From assembly GCA_903928275.1 (NCBI GenBank), contig CAIYQJ010000216.1, positions 1 to 14,547 on the forward strand: a stretch of 14,547 nucleotides of DNA, in the 5' to 3' direction. Origin of the DNA: an uncultured Chloroflexota bacterium. GTDB taxonomy: Bacteria; Chloroflexota; Limnocylindria; Limnocylindrales; CSP1-4. A program made the position numbers and the translations under genes. This document shows positions 6,842 to 14,511 of this stretch, piece after piece; the stretch's first letter is position 1; each line of letters starts with the position of its first letter. The notes beneath the pieces are model-generated. The model had not been told where the DNA came from. It worked only from the letters and a program-made list of their open reading frames with translations, and did no database searches.

Positions 6842-9800
6842 ACCGGCCCCGACAGGGGCGGCCCCACGGGGGGCGCGACCGCGGCGACCGGGCCGGCGAG
6901 GACCGGGGGCGAGTACCGCGCGATCGCGATCCTCATCGCGACCGGGATCGCCCTTCGGCTCATCATCGCATACGTCCTCCTGAAGCCGGGCTCCGGCTTC
7001 GGCGTGGACGTGCAGGCGTTCCGGTACTGGGCCGACAACCTCGCCCAGCTCGGGCCGTTCGGGTTCTACGACCGCGGCTTCTTCGCCGACTACACGCCCG
7101 GCTATCTCTACGTCCTCTGGCTCGTCGGTCTCGTGGGTCGCCTCGTCGGCGGTGCCGGCGACCTCATCAAGCTGCCCGCCATCCTCGCGGACGGCGCGGT
7201 CGCCTTCCTCGTCTGGTCGATGGCGAGGGAGCTCGGTGCCGGCCGCCGGGCCGCCCTCCTCGGCGCCGCGCTCTTCCTGTTCAACCCCGTCACCGGGTTC
7301 GACAGCTCGGTCTGGGGGCAGGTCGACTCGTTCGGGACCGTGTTCCTGCTCCTCGCCGTCCGCCGGCTGTGGCGCGGGCGCATGATCTCGGCGACCGTGC
7401 TCACCACCGTCGCGGCGATCATCAAGCCGCAGTTCGGGATCCTCATCCCGATCGCCGCCGTGGTCATCCTGCGACGATATCTCGTGACCCGCCCGGAGCG
7501 GGACGGCGAGCCCGGCGTCCTGTGGCGCGCGCTCGCCCGAGCCGGGATCGCGCGCCCGGAGCGCGAGGGCCCCATCGACATCGTCGGCGTCCTGGTCGCC
7601 GGGGTCGGGACCGCGTTCGCGCTCTCGATCCCGTTCGCCCTGTGGCCGTGGGATCTAGCGCGGAAGATCGTCACGACCGCCGCCCAGTACTCGTACCTCA
7701 CCGTCAACGCGTACAACCCATGGGCGCTCCTCTCGAAGGACGGACACGGCGTCGCGTCGAACGGGACGTGGATCCTCGATGCCCCCAACTCCGTGTACCC
7801 CGACCAGCCGTGGTTCACGTTCGGGCCGCTCCCCGCCGTCGCCGTGGGCACGGCGCTCCTCCTCGTGGCCATCGCCGGCCTCTGTGTCGTGGTCTGGCGG
7901 CACGACGACCGCCGGACCCTGCTCGTGGCCCTCACGGTCATGGCGATCGCCTTCTTCATCCTGCCGACCCGCGTCCACGAACGCTACCTGTACCCGTTCT
8001 TCGCGCTCGGCGCGATCCTCGCGGCGACGTCGCTCCGCTGGCGCGTGGCGTACCTCGTCCTGGCCGTGGCGAGCTTCCTCAACCTCTACGTGGTCCTCGC
8101 CGTGCTGTACCAGAACCCCGGCATCGACGACTGGCTCGGGGTCGGCAGCCTGGCACGGTCGCCGGCGGGCGTGGTCTCGATCGCGATCGCGCACACCGCC
8201 GTCTTCCTGTGGGCGCTCACGCGCCTGAGACGGTCGGCGATCGAGCAGGACGAAGACGAGGCCGAGGACGAGGCCGACGCCGAGGCCGCGGCGGACGCCC
8301 GCCGGGGCGCCGCCGGAGCCGCCGTGGCGGCCACAGCCCCCGTCGGCACCGGTGCGCCCGACCGGTCGGCCCCCATGGCGCGGAAGCTGGCCACGCCGCC
8401 GGTCGCGGTCACGGGGGTCGCGGGGGCCGCCACGGCCGGCGCCACGACCGTCGCGCAGGTCGCGCAGGTCGCGCAGGTCGAGCCCGTCGACCCCGATCTC
8501 GAGGACGAGGCCGATCCGGGGACGGGCATCGTCGGCTGGTTTCGGCGGCTTCCGCGGTTCCCCACCCGCGACCGTTCGTGGCGCCTCGCGCACGAGGGTG
8601 GCGGCCGCTTCGACCGCCTCGACCTCTGGCTCCTCGTGATCCTCGTCGTGGGCGCGCTCGTCCTGCGCACGTACCGCCTCGCCGAGCCATACCGGATGCA
8701 CTTCGACGAGGTCTACCACGCGCGGACCGCGACCGAGTTCCTCCAGTTCTGGCGGTACGGCGAGCCGCACGACATCTACGAGTACACGCATCCCCACTTC
8801 GCCAAGTACGCGATCGCCGCCGGGATCGTGGTGGCAGGGAACAACCGTGTCACCGCCACGAGCGACATCGGCGCCCCGGCGCTCGACGCGGTCATCGAGC
8901 CGCGCTGGGACACAGCGTCGGCGGCCGACGGCACGGGATCGGCGGCCACCGGCGCCGGGGGCGACAGGATCTACGTGGCCACGGGGAGCGACGTCCAGGC
9001 GTACGACCTGTCGAGTCGCGCGCTCGTCGCGACGATCGCGGCGCCCGGGGCGACGGCGGTCGCGGTGGACATGGCTTCGCACCGGCTGGTCATCGGCACC
9101 CGGACGGGCGGGATCCTGGCGCTCGACACGACGACCCTCGACCGGCTGCGCGCGAGCGGCACGACCGGCGAGACGCTCCCGGCGCCGGACGTGTTCGCGA
9201 CGCTTCCGGCCGCCGTCCAGCGACTCTTCGTCACGCTCGACGGGACCACGATCGCGGCCGGCCTCGCGGGCGACCAGCTGGCGACCGTGGACGCGCTGAC
9301 CGGGGACGCGCTCGGGCGCTCGACCGTGCCGGGCCTCGGCGGGTTCGCGGACGGAGGGACGTCCGAGGGTCTCGCGGTGGACACATCCCTCGTCTCGGAT
9401 CCCAAGGCGTTCGCGACCGCGCTGCAGCGCGTCGCCGGACTGGACGTCGCCGCGGTCGAGGCCCGCATCAAGGCGGCGGCCGGCGGCTCGGTGACGCTCG
9501 CCGGGAGGCTCGACCCGGCGGTCCGGACCGCGGTGGAGGCAGCGATCACCGCCGGGTCCCTGGCCGGCGCCACCCTCGAGCAGCGCCCGCGGATCGCGGC
9601 CGCCGCGGACGCGGGGGTCGTGCTCGTCGATCCGACCACGGCGAAGGTCACGGACACGATCGTCGTCGAGGGGAAGCCGCGCGACGTCGTCGCGGTGAAC
9701 GGGATCGGCAGCCCGGCGCTCTACGCCGCGGGCGGCACCTCCGTCTGGCGGATCGAGCTCGGTGACGCGAAGACCGCCGCCCTGCCGACGGTCTCGCACA

Positions 9801-12283
9801 CCACGCCCATGCCCGGCGCGGTCTCGCGGATCGTCTACGACAGCGCGACACAGCTCGTCCACGTCGCCGGGACCGCCCCGGACGGGTCGAGCGCCACGAT
9901 CTACGTGATCGAGCCCAACGGCAACGCCGTCTTCGCCGACGCGCGGCTCCCGTGGGCCACCACGTCCGCGTGGGCGCTCGACACGGACCAGCAGCGCCCG
10001 GCGACGGATCGGCAGCAGATCCTCGCCTTCGCGCCGAGCGGCGCCTCCGCGTCCGTCTCCACCGGCGGCAACGCGTTCGGCTGGCGCCTGCCGGGCGTGA
10101 TCTTCGGCGCGCTCACGGTCGGCGTCCTCTACCTGCTCGGACGCCTCCTCTTCCGGCGCCGCACGGTCGCGGTGCTGGCCGGCATCTTCGCGCTGGCGGA
10201 CGGGATGATGTTCGTCCAGTCCCGCATCGCCATGAACGACGTCTATGTCGGCCTCTTCGTCATCGCGGCCTTCACGCTGTTCGCGGCGCTGTGGACGGGT
10301 CGCCTGAGAGGCTGGCTCGCGTTCGCGCTGGGGATGCCGGTCGTCGGCCTCCTGCTGGGCCTGGGGCTCGCGTCGAAGTGGGTCGCCCTCTACGCCATCG
10401 GCGGGATCGGGATCCTCATCCTCGCGCGGTCGGCGCTCGGACGCGTGCTCCTCATCATCGGCTTCGCGGCCGTCGCCGCGACGCTCGGCTACATGGCGAT
10501 CGCGGTGAGCTCCACGAACACGACGAGCGGCGGGAACATCCTCTTCCTCCTGCTCACCATCGCGATCACGCTCCTCGTCGTCGTCGTGAGCGTCCTCCAC
10601 CCCATCGCGTGGACCTTCGACGAGATGCGGTTCGCCGTCTGGGTACCCGGCGTCCTCGGGATCGCGGGCGCGCTCGTCGGCTTCGCGCTCGGAGTCGGCG
10701 AGATCCCGTCGCAGGGCCCGCCGTCGATCGGGCTCGTCATCCTGGCCGTCTCGGGTTCCCTCATCGCGCTGGCGGTCTTCGCCGCCGTCGCGTTCCGCCT
10801 TGCGGCCCGGTTCGGCCTCGGACCGCTCGCTCCGCCGCCCGACCCCGACGATCCGGTCCGCCTGCTGGAGCCCGCGGCCGACGCGCCGGACGGCTGGCTC
10901 CGGCTCGGGTCCGGATGGGGCCTGCCGGCGGTCTGGCTCGTCGTGAGCCTCGCCCTCATCCCGCTCGCCGTGTACGTGATCAGCTACCTGCCGTGGGTCG
11001 CGCTCGGCAACCGCCTCACCGAGTCCTTCCCGCCGGGGAACAAGGGCCAGACGCTCATCGACCTCACGAAGGCGATGTACGACTACCACAACAACCTGCG
11101 TGCCACCCATGCCGCGTCGTCGCCGTGGTGGGCCTGGCCGTTCGACCTGAAGCCGGTCTGGTTCTACCAGGACGGGTTCGGCGGGACGTCGGCCGCCATC
11201 TACGACTCCGGCAACCTCGGGATCTGGTGGATGGGCATCGCCGCGATCCCCTTCGTCGCCTGGCAGGCCTTCCGCCGCCGCAGCCTCGCGCTCACCCTCA
11301 TCGGCGTCGGCTTCTTCGTCATGTGGCTCCCGTGGGTCCGCATCGACCGCGCCACGTTCGAGTACCACTACTACACGGCGCTCATCTTCGTGCTCCTCGC
11401 CGTCGCCTACCTCTTCGCCGAGCTCTGGCACGGGCCGTCGCGACGGACCTGGTTCCTGGCGCGCGTGGCCGCCGCGATCGCGATCATGGGCCCGGCGCTG
11501 CTCTGGCTCTTCCGGTTGCCGCTCTGCGCGGTCGTCGGCGTGAACCGGGCGTACCCGAACTCGCCGGCGTGCGCGGAGAGCGTGGGCCAGCTCGTCGTGA
11601 CGCAGCGGATCGCCGCCATCGTGGCGATCCTCCTCGTGGTCGGTGGGCTCATCGCGTGGCAGGTGTTCGCGCTCGAGCGCGACGCCCGCACGGCCAGGGC
11701 GACGAACGGGGTCCGCGGTCGCCAGGGCATCGACCGGCACCTTGCGACGATCGCCGTCGTCGCCGTCATCGGGGCCGTGGCCCTCCTCGCGACCGGCGCG
11801 CTCTCGGACACGGCCGCCGTCCTGGACGTGAACGGCATCCGGCCCGAGATCGTGGCGCTGCTCCTGCTCGTGCCGCTCGGGCTCTGCGCGTACGTCATCG
11901 TCACGGCTCGCGACCCACGCCGCTTCACGCTGGGCTTCGTGTGGGCCGCGGCGCTCCTGTTCGTCTTCTTCTACCCGAACATCTCCGCGCTGCCGCTCCC
12001 GTCACAGCTGTTCAACGCGTACCAGGGGATCCTGCCCACGTGGCTCTACGTCTTCCAGTTCCCCGTGAACACGGACCCGCCGGTCACGGTCAAGCTGCTC
12101 GACTGGTGGCCCGCGATCCTGTTCACCGCGCTCATCGTCACGTCGGCGATCGTGGGGTACAGCGCGTGGTCGTGGCGGATCGCCCTCGCAGAGCGGGCCG
12201 CGGAGCGCGACGGGTGGCCCGACGGGTGGCCCGACGTGCGGCCCGACGAGCCGGGGACCGACGGTCCGGCCCCCGAAGGCTAG
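6839..12283 (+). CDS. Giant membrane protein: two fused GT-C glycosyltransferase modules, the second (PMT/GT39) interrupted by a propeller-like domain
   Basis: The 1814-residue protein runs without frameshift. Module 1 (about 25-467) is a GT-C enzyme resembling GT87/DUF2029 mannosyltransferases: GVDVQAFRYWAD (55-66, Asp57 a likely catalytic acid), DYTPGYLYVLW, SSVWGQVDSFG, IKPQFGILIP, NAYNPWALL and HERYLYPFFALGA. An acidic then Ala/Val-rich linker (468-590) with basic residues before the next helix should be cytoplasmic. Module 2 is a PMT: TM1 about 595-610, HFDEVYHAR (621-629, acids D623/E624), EYTHPHFAKY (648-657), then an inserted domain (668-1078), FGWRLPGVIFG (1080-1090), YDYHNN (1414-1419), SSPWWAWPFDLKP, and RATFEYHYYTAL (1504-1515) of the C-terminal 4-TM region. 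About 250 further residues include several hydrophobic helices and a Cys1563/Cys1578 pair. It presumably transfers sugars from polyprenyl phosphate on the outer face, possibly to proteins. The substrate is unknown. Confidence 0.87.
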   Translation: MTGPDRGGPTGGATAATGPARTGGEYRAIAILIATGIALRLIIAYVLLKPGSGFGVDVQAFRYWADNLAQLGPFGFYDRGFFADYTPGYLYVLWLVGLVGRLVGGAGDLIKLPAILADGAVAFLVWSMARELGAGRRAALLGAALFLFNPVTGFDSSVWGQVDSFGTVFLLLAVRRLWRGRMISATVLTTVAAIIKPQFGILIPIAAVVILRRYLVTRPERDGEPGVLWRALARAGIARPEREGPIDIVGVLVAGVGTAFALSIPFALWPWDLARKIVTTAAQYSYLTVNAYNPWALLSKDGHGVASNGTWILDAPNSVYPDQPWFTFGPLPAVAVGTALLLVAIAGLCVVVWRHDDRRTLLVALTVMAIAFFILPTRVHERYLYPFFALGAILAATSLRWRVAYLVLAVASFLNLYVVLAVLYQNPGIDDWLGVGSLARSPAGVVSIAIAHTAVFLWALTRLRRSAIEQDEDEAEDEADAEAAADARRGAAGAAVAATAPVGTGAPDRSAPMARKLATPPVAVTGVAGAATAGATTVAQVAQVAQVEPVDPDLEDEADPGTGIVGWFRRLPRFPTRDRSWRLAHEGGGRFDRLDLWLLVILVVGALVLRTYRLAEPYRMHFDEVYHARTATEFLQFWRYGEPHDIYEYTHPHFAKYAIAAGIVVAGNNRVTATSDIGAPALDAVIEPRWDTASAADGTGSAATGAGGDRIYVATGSDVQAYDLSSRALVATIAAPGATAVAVDMASHRLVIGTRTGGILALDTTTLDRLRASGTTGETLPAPDVFATLPAAVQRLFVTLDGTTIAAGLAGDQLATVDALTGDALGRSTVPGLGGFADGGTSEGLAVDTSLVSDPKAFATALQRVAGLDVAAVEARIKAAAGGSVTLAGRLDPAVRTAVEAAITAGSLAGATLEQRPRIAAAADAGVVLVDPTTAKVTDTIVVEGKPRDVVAVNGIGSPALYAAGGTSVWRIELGDAKTAALPTVSHTTPMPGAVSRIVYDSATQLVHVAGTAPDGSSATIYVIEPNGNAVFADARLPWATTSAWALDTDQQRPATDRQQILAFAPSGASASVSTGGNAFGWRLPGVIFGALTVGVLYLLGRLLFRRRTVAVLAGIFALADGMMFVQSRIAMNDVYVGLFVIAAFTLFAALWTGRLRGWLAFALGMPVVGLLLGLGLASKWVALYAIGGIGILILARSALGRVLLIIGFAAVAATLGYMAIAVSSTNTTSGGNILFLLLTIAITLLVVVVSVLHPIAWTFDEMRFAVWVPGVLGIAGALVGFALGVGEIPSQGPPSIGLVILAVSGSLIALAVFAAVAFRLAARFGLGPLAPPPDPDDPVRLLEPAADAPDGWLRLGSGWGLPAVWLVVSLALIPLAVYVISYLPWVALGNRLTESFPPGNKGQTLIDLTKAMYDYHNNLRATHAASSPWWAWPFDLKPVWFYQDGFGGTSAAIYDSGNLGIWWMGIAAIPFVAWQAFRRRSLALTLIGVGFFVMWLPWVRIDRATFEYHYYTALIFVLLAVAYLFAELWHGPSRRTWFLARVAAAIAIMGPALLWLFRLPLCAVVGVNRAYPNSPACAESVGQLVVTQRIAAIVAILLVVGGLIAWQVFALERDARTARATNGVRGRQGIDRHLATIAVVAVIGAVALLATGALSDTAAVLDVNGIRPEIVALLLLVPLGLCAYVIVTARDPRRFTLGFVWAAALLFVFFYPNISALPLPSQLFNAYQGILPTWLYVFQFPVNTDPPVTVKLLDWWPAILFTALIVTSAIVGYSAWSWRIALAERAAERDGWPDGWPDVRPDEPGTDGPAPEG
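8450..8476 (+). repeat. Three 9-bp tandem repeats in the linker of the fusion gene
   Basis: GTCGCGCAG occurs three times without gaps and encodes VAQVAQVAQ in the interdomain linker. It is low-complexity sequence of a kind expected in a flexible cytoplasmic linker. Confidence 0.8.
8840..10069 (+). other. Region encoding the propeller-like insertion in the PMT module
   Basis: Codons 668-1077 interrupt a stretch that in ordinary PMT/GT39 proteins runs directly from the HPP...G...G motif to N-x-FGWR-x-P. Here AGIVVAGNN is followed by the insert and then GGNAFGWRLP. The insert contains blade-like repeats (DRIYVATGSDVQAYDL, RLVIGTRTGGILALDT, GVVLVDPTTAKVTDTIVV, ATIYVIEPNG) typical of PQQ/YVTN-type beta-propellers. 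A helical patch, about residues 854-912, interrupts the blades. GC content and codon style look like the flanks, so there is no sign of recent insertion. By PMT topology the domain lies outside the cytoplasm, next to the active site. Confidence 0.75.
12209..12244 (+). repeat. Three 12-bp tandem repeats near the 3' end of the fusion gene
   Basis: GACGGGTGGCCC occurs at 12209-12220 and 12221-12232, followed by the variant GACGTGCGGCCC at 12233-12244. They encode a D-G-W-P type repeat in the hydrophilic C-terminal tail. Confidence 0.75.
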
Positions 12284-12293
12284 CGCCCGATGG

Positions 12294-12319
12294 CCCGGGG
12301 GACCGCGGTCCGGCCCGGG
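12294..12319. terminator. Palindromic hairpin between convergent genes
   Basis: GGACCGCGGTCC at 12300-12311 is a perfect palindrome flanked by CCCGGG on both sides (12294-12299 and 12314-12319), giving a long GC-rich stem with a small bulge in the 36-base gap between convergent stops. A related hairpin, GGACC-GAC-GGTCC, lies at 12255-12267 inside the end of the fusion gene. No U-tract follows on either strand. It is a reasonable two-way terminator candidate. Confidence 0.42.
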
Positions 12320-13519
12320 TCAGGCCGGGGGCGCCGCGGGCCGCGGGCTGGCCACCGGCGCCGGGGGGATCTCCGCCGCGAAGTGCGGCGGGAGGCCGCC
12401 GGATGCCTCGAGCCGCCGGATGACGAACCCGTAGTAGTCGTCGACGCGGCGCGCGACCCCGCGCCAGCTGAACTCGGCGGCCCGCGCCATGCCGCTCTCG
12501 CCCATGCGGGCGGCGAGGCCAGGGTCGTCGAGGATGCGCGCGATCGCCTCCGCGAGCGCGACCTTGTCGCCGGGCGGGACGAGGAGCCCCTGCTCGCCCC
12601 GTTTCACGACGCCCTTGTAGCCGTGGATGTCGCTGCACACGATGGGCGTGCCCGCCGCCATCGCCTCGAGCAGCACGATGCCGAACGACTCGCGACCTGT
12701 GGCGGGCGAGACGAAGACGTCCGCGGTCCGGAAGAGCTGCGCCTTCTCGTCGTCCGTCACGCGCCCCAGGAACTCGATGCCCTGGAGGTGGCGGGTCATC
12801 ACGTAGCGCCGGATCTCGCGCTCCTGCGGCCCCCCGCCGACGACGAGGAGTCGGACGTCGTCCCGCCCCTCGCGCCGGAGGACGCGGATGGCCCGCAGGA
12901 GGTGGATGAGCCCCTTCCGCTCCTCGAAGCGCCCGACGAAGAGGACGTTGCGGGCGCCATCCTGCCAGCGCGAGAGGGGGACGGCCCGCCGGAAGCGATC
13001 AGCGTCCACGCCGTTGGGGATCACCTTGTAGTCGCCCGGGAAGAACCGGTCGATGAAGTGACGGGCGGCCGCGCTCACCGCGATCCGGCCGTGCAGCCGG
13101 CCCGCGAAGCCCTGGAGGGCTCGGCTTCCGAACTCGTACGATGGCGAGAAGCCGGCATAGGCGTGGAACGTGGCGATGTTCACGCTCTGTGACTCGCGCA
13201 GCAGCGAGAGGGAGAGAAACGGCACGAACGGCTCGTGGAAGTGCAGGAGGTCGAACCGCTCCTCCGCGAGCATGGCGCGAGCCCGGCCGTCGAAGCTCCG
13301 GGAGAGCGTGATCGTCCCGACCGACCCGTTGGCGGGGAACGAGAAACCCTTGCCGAGTCGGACGACATCGCCCTCCGACGGCTTCTGGAGGCCGTGGCTG
13401 CTGCTGATGATGCGCACCTGGTGGCCGCGCAGCCGCAGCTCTTCGTAGAGGTGGCGGACATGGTCGTTCACCCCGCCGGGGACGGGGTAGACGTACGGGG
13501 TCACGAGGCCGATCTTCAT
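12320..13519 (-). CDS. Glycosyltransferase family 4, PimA-like lipid glycosyltransferase
   Basis: The 399-residue protein has the GT-B fold of GT4. The N-terminal Rossmann half starts TPYVYPVPGGVNDHV (7-21), with the Gly-Gly loop (15-16) typical of PimA-like enzymes; HFHEP (93-97) and ATFHAY (116-121, His119) follow. The C-terminal half has VGRFEERKG (195-203; Arg197 and Lys202 are expected donor-phosphate contacts), GGGPQE and the EX7E motif, Glu277 and Glu285. Lengths and motif spacing closely follow mycobacterial PimA (386 residues), which mannosylates phosphatidylinositol at the inner membrane face. Whether the acceptor here is an inositol lipid, diacylglycerol or another lipid cannot be judged. 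The tail after 372 is Pro/Ala-rich. ATG 13519 overlaps the PHP stop as ATGA, so translation is probably coupled. Confidence 0.9.
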   Translation of the reverse strand: MKIGLVTPYVYPVPGGVNDHVRHLYEELRLRGHQVRIISSSHGLQKPSEGDVVRLGKGFSFPANGSVGTITLSRSFDGRARAMLAEERFDLLHFHEPFVPFLSLSLLRESQSVNIATFHAYAGFSPSYEFGSRALQGFAGRLHGRIAVSAAARHFIDRFFPGDYKVIPNGVDADRFRRAVPLSRWQDGARNVLFVGRFEERKGLIHLLRAIRVLRREGRDDVRLLVVGGGPQEREIRRYVMTRHLQGIEFLGRVTDDEKAQLFRTADVFVSPATGRESFGIVLLEAMAAGTPIVCSDIHGYKGVVKRGEQGLLVPPGDKVALAEAIARILDDPGLAARMGESGMARAAEFSWRGVARRVDDYYGFVIRRLEASGGLPPHFAAEIPPAPVASPRPAAPPA

Positions 13520-14511
13520 CGCGTGGCCCCATCATCCCACCCGGCAGGATCCGCGCCTGCGTCGGAGCCGCCGCCGGAGCCGCTGCCGCCGTGGGCCGCC
13601 GCGTCCTCCCGCCCGGGATGGCCGGCGGGCTCCCCGCCGGCCCACGACCCGATCGCGGAGTCGAGGTCGAGCCGCGCGGGGCGCAGCCGACCGCCCGGGT
13701 AGCCGAGGTCGCGCCCGGTGCTGCCGCCGTTCACGAGGCCCACGACGCCGTCGCGCCAGCCGCGCGCGTACTTGCGGAGCTGTCGCCCGAACGTCGGCAG
13801 CTGCGAGAGGCTCCCGTGGAACGAGCCGGCCCATCGCGTCTCGCCGGCGGAGATCGCCGCGCGCAGGTCGTCCGCCGTCCGCCCCGCGAAGAAGGTCGCG
13901 CCGGTCCCGATGGCGGCGATCTCGTGGGCGTCGCTCCCGCCGATCCCGGCCATCCCCAGCTCGAGCGCGAGGCGGACCACCGCGTCGTGCCGCGCCCGGC
14001 CGAACGTCGTGGGGTTGAACGCCTCGATCGCGTCCAGGCGGTGGCGCGGGTCCGGCTCGTCCATGAGCCGGCGGATCGCACGCTCGCCGATGCACAGGGG
14101 GTAGGGCGTCAACGGGTGGGCCGCGATGGCCAGGCCGCCCTGGTCATGCACGCGCGCCACGGTCTCGCGCAGCGGTCGCAGCGGCGGGATGCGCTCATCG
14201 ATGAACAGCGCGAGCAGGTGGCCGCCGCGGGTGGACACCTCCTCGCCGACGATGACGTCGATCCGCATGCCGCGCGCACGCGCGATCTCGCGGCCGGCAA
14301 GGGCCGCGTCCACCCGGTCGTGGTCGGCGATCGCGATCACGTCGAGCGCCAGCGTCTCGACCGCGTCGAGGATGGCGACGACGCCGTCGACCCCGTCCGA
14401 TGCGAGCGTGTGGAGGTGGGGATCCGCACGGCCGAGGCGGTCGACCGGATCCCCCCGGGCCGGGCCACCGGCCTCGGACCACGTGCCTTCGGCGGCGCCC
14501 GTAGCGCTCAC
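13516..14511 (-). CDS. PHP-domain metal-dependent phosphoesterase
   Basis: The protein, 331 residues from GTG 14511, has the full PHP metal-site set: PHLHTLASDG (31-40; His32, His34, Asp39), IADHD (61-65), GEEVSTRGGHLL (89-100; Glu90/Glu91, His98), AAHPL (130-134) and GSDAHE (192-197; Asp194, His196). A PHP-associated C-terminal element (GTGATFF..RTADDLRAAI) follows. Such proteins hydrolyse small phosphate esters or nucleotides; the substrate is not predictable. The last ~70 residues are Gly/Pro/Asp-rich and look disordered. It overlaps the GT4 gene by 4 bp, suggesting one operon; a phosphatase step in the same lipid or sugar pathway is an inference. GTG 14511 has no clear ribosome-binding site, and the frame stays open to the window edge at 14547, so the true start may lie outside and this gene may be partial. 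Confidence 0.85.
   Translation of the reverse strand: MSATGAAEGTWSEAGGPARGDPVDRLGRADPHLHTLASDGVDGVVAILDAVETLALDVIAIADHDRVDAALAGREIARARGMRIDVIVGEEVSTRGGHLLALFIDERIPPLRPLRETVARVHDQGGLAIAAHPLTPYPLCIGERAIRRLMDEPDPRHRLDAIEAFNPTTFGRARHDAVVRLALELGMAGIGGSDAHEIAAIGTGATFFAGRTADDLRAAISAGETRWAGSFHGSLSQLPTFGRQLRKYARGWRDGVVGLVNGGSTGRDLGYPGGRLRPARLDLDSAIGSWAGGEPAGHPGREDAAAHGGSGSGGGSDAGADPAGWDDGATR

Noticed and set aside
3721..6842. Long plus-strand frames opposite the three-gene operon
   Set aside because: They are charged, low-complexity translations without motifs, opposite genes with clear membrane and catalytic signatures.
8450..8476. Short tandem repeat considered as a CRISPR or regulatory array
   Set aside because: The units are 9 bp with no spacers and lie in frame within a low-complexity protein linker.
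6757..9765. Overlapping 1002-codon plus-strand frame
   Set aside because: It is an out-of-frame shadow of the fusion gene, almost all Arg, Gly, Pro, Asp and His, with no recognisable domain.
8840..10069. The propeller-coding segment considered as a recent mobile insertion
   Set aside because: There are no flanking direct repeats, terminal inverted repeats or transposase, and its base composition matches the rest of the gene. It reads as an old in-frame domain insertion.
7655..11740. A very long open frame (1361 codons) on the minus strand, antisense to the fusion gene
   Set aside because: The translation is dominated by Arg, Asp, Glu and Gly with no hydrophobic pattern or motif, which is typical of the antisense frame of a GC-rich gene. 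The plus-strand frame carries clear GT-C motifs throughout.
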